This document shows positions 1 through 5,209 of a stretch of DNA of 6,531 nucleotides, one piece after another. How positions within the stretch are numbered: position 1 is the first letter of the stretch; every line of letters begins with the position of its first letter. Origin of the DNA: Nitrospirota bacterium. Its GTDB lineage: Bacteria; Nitrospirota; Thermodesulfovibrionia; Thermodesulfovibrionales; SM23-35. The position numbers were made by a program, and so were the translations under genes. The notes under the pieces were generated by a model. The model ran no database searches and was not told where the DNA came from. It was given only the letters and a program-made list of their open reading frames with translations. The stretch is from NCBI GenBank assembly GCA_029883145.1, contig JAOUJR010000098.1, positions 1 to 6,531 on the forward strand, read 5' to 3'.

Positions 1-702
1 AATTATACAATGCAGCTTTTCTGGAGATTTATCCTCGATATTTCCAGCCCAGAATGCTCCGAGTTCCTTCGCAAACTCTCTTTCCTTCTCAGTTCTGGAA
101 AAGACGAAAACCCTGGAGTGTGGATAGAGATGTTTTATCATTTTAATCACAAGGTGGGCAGATGCCCCGAACCCTGTGAGCCCTATATTTTTTCCATCCT
201 CTACCATGGCCAACTTTAAGGACCGGTAACCTATTGCTCCTGCACACAACAATGGGGCTGCTTCTGAGTCAGAAAATATCTCAGGAATTTTATATGCAAA
301 ATTTTCGGAAACAGTGGTATATTCTGCATAGCCTCCATCTGCATCTCTACCTGTAGCTTTAAACTCATCACACAAATTCTCCCTTCCTTCACGACAGAAC
401 GTACATTTGCCGCATGCAGAATGAATCCATGCAATTCCTACTCTATCCCCAATCATAAATTTATTTACCTTACCCCCCACCTTTGCCACCCTTCCAATAA
501 TCTGGTGTCCTAAAATGATAGGGAATTTCGAAGGAGGTGTTCTCCCTTCTATTTCGTCTAATTCTGTATGACACACACCACAAGCTGAAACCTTTACCAG
601 AATGTCATTCTCTCCTGGAACAGGGATAGGTAACTCAAACAGTTCGAGCGGTGATTTATTTTCCTTAAGGTTCCATAGCTTTCTCAATACCATTGCTTTC
701 AT
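1..702 (-). CDS. Zinc-dependent alcohol dehydrogenase (MDR superfamily), 3' end cut by the window edge
   Basis: An open frame of 234 codons starts at ATG 700-702 and leaves the window without a stop; family members are about 330 residues, so roughly the first 70% is present. It should be a cytoplasmic NAD(P)-dependent oxidoreductase acting on an alcohol or aldehyde; the substrate cannot be told. The GroES-like N-terminal domain carries the catalytic zinc ligands C41 (ACGVCHTEL), H66 (LGHQIIG) and C153 (LLCAGAIGY). Structural zinc cysteines are C97, C100, C103 and C111. The nucleotide-binding domain begins near residue 170 with GFGASAH instead of the classical GxGxxG. GHQ in place of GHE and GFGxxAH are, from memory, traits of the subfamily called zinc-binding alcohol dehydrogenase family 2 (Rv1862/AdhA-like). 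The start is supported by the family-typical MKAMVL opening; a second ATG at 691-693 is less likely. The ribosome-binding site is weak (AAAGG about 12 bases upstream). It begins 6 bases after the transporter stop, so it is probably co-transcribed and perhaps translationally coupled. Family assignment is firm, function in the operon unknown. Confidence 0.93.
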   Translation of the reverse strand, partial: MKAMVLRKLWNLKENKSPLELFELPIPVPGENDILVKVSACGVCHTELDEIEGRTPPSKFPIILGHQIIGRVAKVGGKVNKFMIGDRVGIAWIHSACGKCTFCREGRENLCDEFKATGRDADGGYAEYTTVSENFAYKIPEIFSDSEAAPLLCAGAIGYRSLKLAMVEDGKNIGLTGFGASAHLVIKMIKHLYPHSRVFVFSRTEKEREFAKELGAFWAGNIEDKSPEKLHCII

Positions 703-708
703 TGCTGC

Positions 709-3700
709 TCAACTGCCTTTGAACCTTTTCTGTATCCTTTCCTTAAAAGATTCCATATACGTAAAGAACACAGGAGTTATATAAAGTGTGAGAATCTGGG
801 AAAAGACCAGTCCTCCTACCACGGCAAGACCGAGGGGGCGGCGTGCCTCAGCACCAGCGCCAAAACCGATAGCAATCGGCAGGGTACCCATGAGTGCAGA
901 CATGGTGGTCATCATGATGGGACGGAACCTGATGAGAGCACCTTCATAAATCGCTTCTAAGGCATTTTTACCTTCTTTTCTCTGGGCTGCAAGGGCGAAA
1001 TCGATCATCATGATCGCGTTTTTCTTCACAATTCCCATGAGCATAATGAGACCGACAAAGCCATAGATATTCAGTTCCTTACCAAAGATCATCAGGGTCA
1101 ACAGGGCCCCAAACACTGCAGAAGGGAGACCTGAAAGGATAGTCAAGGGATGAATAAAGCTCTCGTAGAGAATGCCCAGCACTATGTAAATAACCAGGAC
1201 TGCCAGAATCAAAAGAATCCAGAGACCTTTCAGTGACGCCTCATAAGCCTGGGCAATACCCTGAAAACTGGAGGTGATGGTGGCTGGCAGAGTGGTGCGT
1301 GTGAGTTTATCTATGGCTGTGACCGCGTTACTCAAGGACACACCGGGCTTGAGATTGAAAGAGATGGTCACTGAGGGGAGCTGACCAGAGTGGTTCACTG
1401 TGAGAGGTCCCACGCCTCTGGTCAGTTTTGCCACAGCACTTAACGGAACCAGCTGTCCCGAAAGAGACCATAAGGTTGGTGTATTAGGCGGAGTAATTGC
1501 GGTCGCAGCAGCACTTAACGGAACCAGCTGTCCCGAAAGAGACCTGATGTAAAGCATGGACAGGGCAGAAGGATCCATCTGATATTGCGGTCCCAGTTCG
1601 ATGATCACCATATATTCGTTATTTGGGGTGAAGATAGTCGAAATCTGCGTAGAGCCATAAGCGTTCTGGAGAGCATCTTCAACCTGCTGCGCAGTAATTC
1701 CGAGTGCTGAAGCCTTATCCCGGTCGATTTCAACATTCACCTGAGGGTTCTTTATCTGCAAATCACTTGTCACATCCTGGAGTTCACGAAGTGCACTCAT
1801 TTTAGCTTCAAGTAGAGCTGAATATTTGTAAAGCTCATCAGTGTCAGGGCTCTGTAAAGTGAGCTGATAGAGGCTCTTTGACAGCCGGCCACCGATACGG
1901 ATAGGAGGAACGTTTTGCATGAACATCTGGATACCTGGAACCTTTGCCAGCTTGGGGCGTAATTCCTGAATTATCTCGTCAGCATTCAGGCGACGCTCAG
2001 AGCGAGGTTTCAAGCGGATGAACATTCGACCTGCATTGTTTGCGACACTAATGCCGCTTGCCCCGATGCTCGACATAAAGGCATCTATATTGGGATCTTC
2101 TTTGACGATAGCAGCTAATGCTTTCTGGTGCTCCTTCATCGAATCGAAGGAAATTCCCTGCTGAGCCTCGGTAAAAGCAAATATCTGGCCGGTATCCTCA
2201 ATCGGAAGAAATCCCTTAGGGGACGCAACAAACAGATATCCTGTAGCAACAAGGGTAAGGCCGGTGATAATCATTGTGGCGCGGCGATGCTTTAAAACTT
2301 CCTTGAGACTCCATTCATACGCATGGAGCATGCTCCTGAATGCGCCCTCAGAAAGTTTATACAAACGGCCATGTTCCTTCTCTGCATGGGGAGGCCGGAG
2401 GAACCGGCTACAGAGCATCGGCGTAAGGGTCAAAGAGACAAAACCAGAAACTAAGATAGCTGAACTGATTGTCACTGCAAATTCATGGAGTAACCGTCCG
2501 AGAATTCCGCCCATGAAAAGAACTGGTATAAAAACCGCAACGAGAGAAAGCGTCATAGAAAGAATGGTGAAGCCGATCTCTCTGGAGCCATTGAGCGCTG
2601 CCTGAAGGACACTCTCGCCTTTTTCCATATGCCGGACAATGTTTTCTAACATGACAATGGCGTCGTCAACCACAAAGCCGACAGAGAGAATAAGAGCCAT
2701 TAAAGAGAGATTATCCACACTGTATCCTAAAAGGTACATAACCGAGAAGGTGCCTATCACTGACATGGGCAATGCCATGCTGGGAATAATTGTCGCAGAG
2801 AGATTACGCAAGAAGAGAAAGATCACCAGTATTACAAGACAGATGGCTAAAAAGAGGGTGAACTTCACGTCGTTGACCGAGGCGCGGATCGATACAGAAC
2901 GGTCATAGAGGATATTAATATTCACAGATGCAGGAATTTGCGCACGGAATGTAGGCAGAAGCTTCTTAATGGAATCCACCACTTCAACAGTGTTGGTTCC
3001 CGGCTGGCGCTGTATTGCGAGCACAATGGCTCGAGTGTCAACATACCAGCTTGCTATCTTATCATTCTCAACACTGTCGATAACCCGTCCAATTTCCTGG
3101 AGACGAACCGGGTTACCATTTCTATAGGTTACAATGAGAGGGCGGTAAGCTGCTGCATCAGTGAGCTGGCCACTGGTCTCTATGGTAAAAGCCTGATGGG
3201 GTCCGTACAAGGTTCCAGTTGGCAGATTCACATTTCCCCGCTGTACTGCATTTGCTACTTCGTCAATTCCTATGCGCCGTGTGGCGAGAGCTTTCGGATC
3301 AAGCTGAACCCGAACTGCATATTTCTGTGAACCATAGATGAGAACTTGGGCAACACCACTTATCATGGAAATACGCTGGGCCATAAAGGTATCTGCGTAT
3401 TCATTCACCGTTGAAAGGGGAAGGGTTGGCGAACTCAGAGCAAGGTAAAGAACAGGCTGGTCAGCAGGATTGACCTTCCGGTAGGAAGGAGGACTCGGCA
3501 TGTTCTGCGGGAGCTGGAGCGCAGCTTTGGCAATCATGGCCTGTACATCCTGTGCTGCTGCATCAATGTTTCTGTTTAAGTCGAATTGAAGTGTAATCTG
3601 CGTATTGCCAAGAGCGCTCGTAGAGGACATTGAATCAAGGCCGGCAATAGTAGAGAACTGACGTTCCAGAGGGGTAGCTACAGCAGAAGCCATTGTTTCC

Positions 3701-3867
3701 GGACTGGCTCCCGGAAGGCTCGCGGTAACCAATATAGTAGGAAAATCCACGTTAGGGAGATCACTTACCGGTAAGAGCTGATATCCTACGATGCCAAAGA
3801 GTAAAATAGCCAACATGATAAGGGTCGTCATGACCGGCCGGCGGATACAAAGCTCAGAAATATTCAC
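709..3867 (-). CDS. RND-family efflux transporter, inner-membrane permease (MdtB/MdtC-like)
   Basis: A complete 1052-residue protein of the HAE-1/AcrB superfamily, which uses proton influx to expel hydrophobic or amphiphilic compounds through a tripartite pump. The N-terminus (MNISELCIRRPVMTTLIMLAILLFG) is the first helix. Helices 2-6 lie about residues 336-487, helix 7 about 529-548 and helices 8-12 about 880-1035, with two large periplasmic loops between. Proton-relay residues are present: D401-D402 in GFVVDDAIVMLEN and K949 in GIVKKNAIMMIDF, matching AcrB D407, D408 and K940. Motifs such as YIVLGILYESFIHPLTILSGLPSA and RFRPIMMTT resemble MdtB/MdtC most closely. The start is GTG (plus-strand CAC 3865-3867), inside the adaptor stop, with an AAGGA ribosome-binding sequence 8 bases upstream. 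Oddity: SLSGQLVPLSA occurs at residues 776-786 and again at 801-811, an apparent 25-residue in-frame insertion; without it the length would be 1027, near E. coli MdtC (about 1025). Substrates cannot be predicted; mdtB versus mdtC is not resolved, so no symbol is given. Confidence 0.96.
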   Translation of the reverse strand: MNISELCIRRPVMTTLIMLAILLFGIVGYQLLPVSDLPNVDFPTILVTASLPGASPETMASAVATPLERQFSTIAGLDSMSSTSALGNTQITLQFDLNRNIDAAAQDVQAMIAKAALQLPQNMPSPPSYRKVNPADQPVLYLALSSPTLPLSTVNEYADTFMAQRISMISGVAQVLIYGSQKYAVRVQLDPKALATRRIGIDEVANAVQRGNVNLPTGTLYGPHQAFTIETSGQLTDAAAYRPLIVTYRNGNPVRLQEIGRVIDSVENDKIASWYVDTRAIVLAIQRQPGTNTVEVVDSIKKLLPTFRAQIPASVNINILYDRSVSIRASVNDVKFTLFLAICLVILVIFLFLRNLSATIIPSMALPMSVIGTFSVMYLLGYSVDNLSLMALILSVGFVVDDAIVMLENIVRHMEKGESVLQAALNGSREIGFTILSMTLSLVAVFIPVLFMGGILGRLLHEFAVTISSAILVSGFVSLTLTPMLCSRFLRPPHAEKEHGRLYKLSEGAFRSMLHAYEWSLKEVLKHRRATMIITGLTLVATGYLFVASPKGFLPIEDTGQIFAFTEAQQGISFDSMKEHQKALAAIVKEDPNIDAFMSSIGASGISVANNAGRMFIRLKPRSERRLNADEIIQELRPKLAKVPGIQMFMQNVPPIRIGGRLSKSLYQLTLQSPDTDELYKYSALLEAKMSALRELQDVTSDLQIKNPQVNVEIDRDKASALGITAQQVEDALQNAYGSTQISTIFTPNNEYMVIIELGPQYQMDPSALSMLYIRSLSGQLVPLSAAATAITPPNTPTLWSLSGQLVPLSAVAKLTRGVGPLTVNHSGQLPSVTISFNLKPGVSLSNAVTAIDKLTRTTLPATITSSFQGIAQAYEASLKGLWILLILAVLVIYIVLGILYESFIHPLTILSGLPSAVFGALLTLMIFGKELNIYGFVGLIMLMGIVKKNAIMMIDFALAAQRKEGKNALEAIYEGALIRFRPIMMTTMSALMGTLPIAIGFGAGAEARRPLGLAVVGGLVFSQILTLYITPVFFTYMESFKERIQKRFKGS
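1381..1425. repeat. 10-bp perfect inverted repeat with 25-bp loop, next to the direct repeat
   Basis: CTGACCAGAG at 1381-1390 is the exact reverse complement of CTCTGGTCAG at 1416-1425. It lies inside the transporter coding sequence, 8 bases from direct-repeat copy A, and encodes parts of LTRG and SGQL. Such an arm could support a hairpin that promotes polymerase slippage, but a match of this size can also arise by chance in a window of this length. Confidence 0.55.
1434..1469. repeat. 36-bp perfect direct repeat, copy A (inside RND transporter)
   Basis: Plus-strand sequence beginning CAGCACTTAACGGAACC and ending AAAGAGACC; identical base for base to 1509-1544. In the transporter it encodes SLSGQLVPLSA plus part of the next codon, residues 801 onward, the second copy in protein order. 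This copy leads into AVAKLTRGVGPLTVNH, the normal family context, so it is probably the ancestral copy at its C-terminal side. Confidence 0.97.
1509..1544. repeat. 36-bp perfect direct repeat, copy B (inside RND transporter)
   Basis: Second exact copy, offset 75 bp (25 codons) from copy A with 39 bp between. It encodes residues 776-786, the first copy in protein order, and joins the normal upstream context (DPSALSMLYIR). The 39-bp spacer encodes AATAITPPNTPTLW and does not match the sequence flanking either copy, so this is not a simple tandem duplication of a 75-bp unit. Confidence 0.97.
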
Positions 3868-5036
3868 TGCGGTTTTCCTTCGCTTCCCGAAGAAGTGCTT
3901 TTTGTTTCACTTTTTATTTCCACCTTGGCGCCAGGTACAAGACGGAGCTGGCCGTCTGTCACTACCTGTTCCCCTGGTTTGAGTCCCTTTTCGATAACGA
4001 CTTCACCGCCAAGGTTTATTCCTGTTACTACCGGACGGGATTCAACAGTAAGGTCAGATTTGACTATAAAAACATACAGCCCCTCCTGTCCTGTCTGGAC
4101 TGCTTGAGACGGAACAACAACAGCATCTGGTTGCGCAGTAAGTGTCAGAACCACATTGACAAATTGCCCGGGCCATAGCCTTTTCTCATTATTTTCGAAT
4201 GTCCCTTTAAGTTTGATAGTTCCAGTAGAAATATCTACTGTGTTATCTACAAAGGTGATAATACCCTGCGCAGGGGAATCTTCATAGCCCGAGATAATGG
4301 CTTCAACCTTGAGTTTTCCGGCTGTCATATACTTTTTAATCTCTTTAAGGTTTTGTTCAGGAACAGAGAAGGTCACATAAATAGGTTGGATCTGATTTAT
4401 AACCACCATGGGATTATCGGCATTTGCTTTGATCATGTCGCCCTGGTGAGATAACAGGCTACCAGTACGACCGTTTAAAGGAGCATAAATGTAACAGTAA
4501 CTCAACTGCAACCGGGCATTTTCAACAGCGGCCTTATCTGCAAGGACTGTTGCTTCAAGGGCTGCGGCATTGGTCTGAACCTGGTCATACTGCTGCTGGG
4601 CAACATAACCTTTTTTCACAAGCTCTGCATAGCGGCGAGCGTCCACACGGGCATTTTCGAGTTGAGCAGTATCTCTTGCCAGGTTGGCTTCTGCCTGTTT
4701 GAGGGCCGCTTCATAAGACCTCGGGTCAATAGTAAAAAGGAGAGCACCTTTTTTTACGTCCTGACCTTCTTTGAAATGAATGCGTAAAAGTTCTCCCCCT
4801 ATCTGGGATTTGACAGAAACTGTAGAATAGGCTTCCACGTTGCCAATAGCCCGTATCTGTACAGGAACGGTTTTTTGAACCACTGTACTCACAGCTACAG
4901 GTACCCCCTCCTTCTTTACAGGCTGCCCCGATTTTCCACAAGAGCATATTAAAAACAAACTCATCCATACAGTAAAAAAAGCCCTGACACCAACTATTCC
5001 GGACTTATTCAATACACAGTACTTTTTTATCCACAT
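3864..5036 (-). CDS. RND efflux periplasmic adaptor (membrane fusion protein), predicted lipoprotein
   Basis: A 390-residue HlyD/AcrA/MdtA-type adaptor that should link the downstream RND permease to an outer-membrane channel. From the chosen start, a basic n-region and hydrophobic stretch end at ICS-C, a lipobox-like site with C33 as the likely lipidated cysteine. Next come the first half of the barrel-sandwich (biotinyl-lipoyl) domain (SVKSQIGGELLRIHFKEGQ, about residues 74-92), an alpha-helical hairpin rich in Ala, Glu and Gln (about 105-178), the second lipoyl half (YAPLNGRTGSLLSHQGDMI, about 184-202), a beta-barrel domain (about 215-300, with LWPGQFVNVVL) and a membrane-proximal domain (VVPSQAVQTGQEGLYVFIV to the end). 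The tail is Ser/Lys rich. Start choice: the frame opens at ATG 5058-5060, giving 398 residues, but only ATG 5034-5036 has a strong Shine-Dalgarno (GGGAG, 6-base spacing), so 5036 is preferred. Its TGA overlaps the permease GTG by 4 bases. First gene of the operon, divergent from smc. Confidence 0.94.
   Translation of the reverse strand: MWIKKYCVLNKSGIVGVRAFFTVWMSLFLICSCGKSGQPVKKEGVPVAVSTVVQKTVPVQIRAIGNVEAYSTVSVKSQIGGELLRIHFKEGQDVKKGALLFTIDPRSYEAALKQAEANLARDTAQLENARVDARRYAELVKKGYVAQQQYDQVQTNAAALEATVLADKAAVENARLQLSYCYIYAPLNGRTGSLLSHQGDMIKANADNPMVVINQIQPIYVTFSVPEQNLKEIKKYMTAGKLKVEAIISGYEDSPAQGIITFVDNTVDISTGTIKLKGTFENNEKRLWPGQFVNVVLTLTAQPDAVVVPSQAVQTGQEGLYVFIVKSDLTVESRPVVTGINLGGEVVIEKGLKPGEQVVTDGQLRLVPGAKVEIKSETKSTSSGSEGKPQ
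3876..3880 (-). promoter_or_regulatory. Shine-Dalgarno for the RND transporter GTG start
   Basis: Read on the minus strand this is AAGGA, 8 bases before the GTG at 3865-3867. It lies within the last codons of the adaptor gene. Together with the GTGA stop/start overlap it suggests translational coupling, which would keep adaptor and permease in proportion. Confidence 0.7.
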
Positions 5037-5042
5037 GCGTTT

Positions 5043-5047
5043 CTCCC
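5043..5047 (-). promoter_or_regulatory. Shine-Dalgarno that decides the adaptor start
   Basis: Read on the minus strand this is GGGAG, 6 bases before ATG 5034-5036. The alternative in-frame ATG at 5058-5060 is preceded only by TTTTGA and other A/T-rich sequence. This favours the 390-residue form of the adaptor over the 398-residue form. Confidence 0.7.
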
Positions 5048-5102
5048 GACTATTTTTCATTCAAAATCATGTTTATTCACCAATGATTTGTTGTTTTTTT
5101 TC

Positions 5103-5130
5103 TTTATCATTTTATTCGTATAGATTACAA
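5103..5130 (-). promoter_or_regulatory. Candidate sigma70 promoter for the efflux operon
   Basis: On the minus strand TTGTAA (5130-5125) and GATAAA (5108-5103), four of six matches each, are spaced 16 bp apart and would give a leader of about 60 bases before the adaptor ATG at 5036. It overlaps the second plus-strand candidate almost exactly, which would allow mutual interference. The match is weak. Confidence 0.22.
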
Positions 5131-5168
5131 TAGATAAATAAATAATAACCACATTTAAGAGAATCCCC

Positions 5169-5198
5169 TTGTCAGTCTCTATAACAAAGTTTTATTAT
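5169..5198 (+). promoter_or_regulatory. Candidate sigma70 promoter for smc
   Basis: TTGTCA (5169-5174) resembles a -35 box and TATTAT (5193-5198) a -10 box, one mismatch each, with 18-bp spacing. Transcription would begin near 5205, only a few bases before the smc ATG, which would give an almost leaderless message and would fit the missing Shine-Dalgarno. A second plus-strand candidate is TTATCA (5104-5109) with TACAAT (5126-5131) at 16-bp spacing, giving a leader of about 70 bases. Neither can be confirmed in such A/T-rich DNA. Confidence 0.3.
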
Positions 5199-5209
5199 TA
5201 TTTTTAATA

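Larger units (their letters stand above)
5037..5209. promoter_or_regulatory. AT-rich divergent intergenic region between the efflux operon and smc
   Basis: The only intergenic gap of any size, 173 bp, must contain the promoters of both units. It is strongly A/T-rich (runs of T, ATAAATAAATAATAA, TTTATTATTATTTTTAATAA), in contrast to the flanking genes. No clear long palindromic operator and no rho-independent terminator is seen, and no regulator gene is adjacent. Confidence 0.7.

Noticed and set aside
10..434. Short open frames at 10-219 (+) and 231-434 (-)
   Set aside because: Both lie within the dehydrogenase gene in other frames; their translations show no recognisable motif, whereas the long frame contains complete zinc-site motifs.
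602..784. 60-residue plus-strand frame spanning the dehydrogenase/transporter junction
   Set aside because: Antisense to the 5' end of the dehydrogenase and the 3' end of the transporter; no ribosome-binding site or family resemblance.
1416..1430. Inverted repeat followed by TTTT on the plus strand, resembling a terminator
   Set aside because: The loop is 25 bases, the T run is only four, and it lies antisense inside a coding sequence, so termination is unlikely.
2264..3330. Three antisense frames (113, 89 and 130 residues) opposite the RND transporter
   Set aside because: They are shadows of a strongly conserved coding sequence; compositions are not protein-like and no motifs are seen.
3791..4968. 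Frames at 3791-3982 (+), 3895-4107 (+) and 4726-4968 (-) over the adaptor gene
   Set aside because: Out-of-frame or antisense to the adaptor, which has full domain structure in its own frame.
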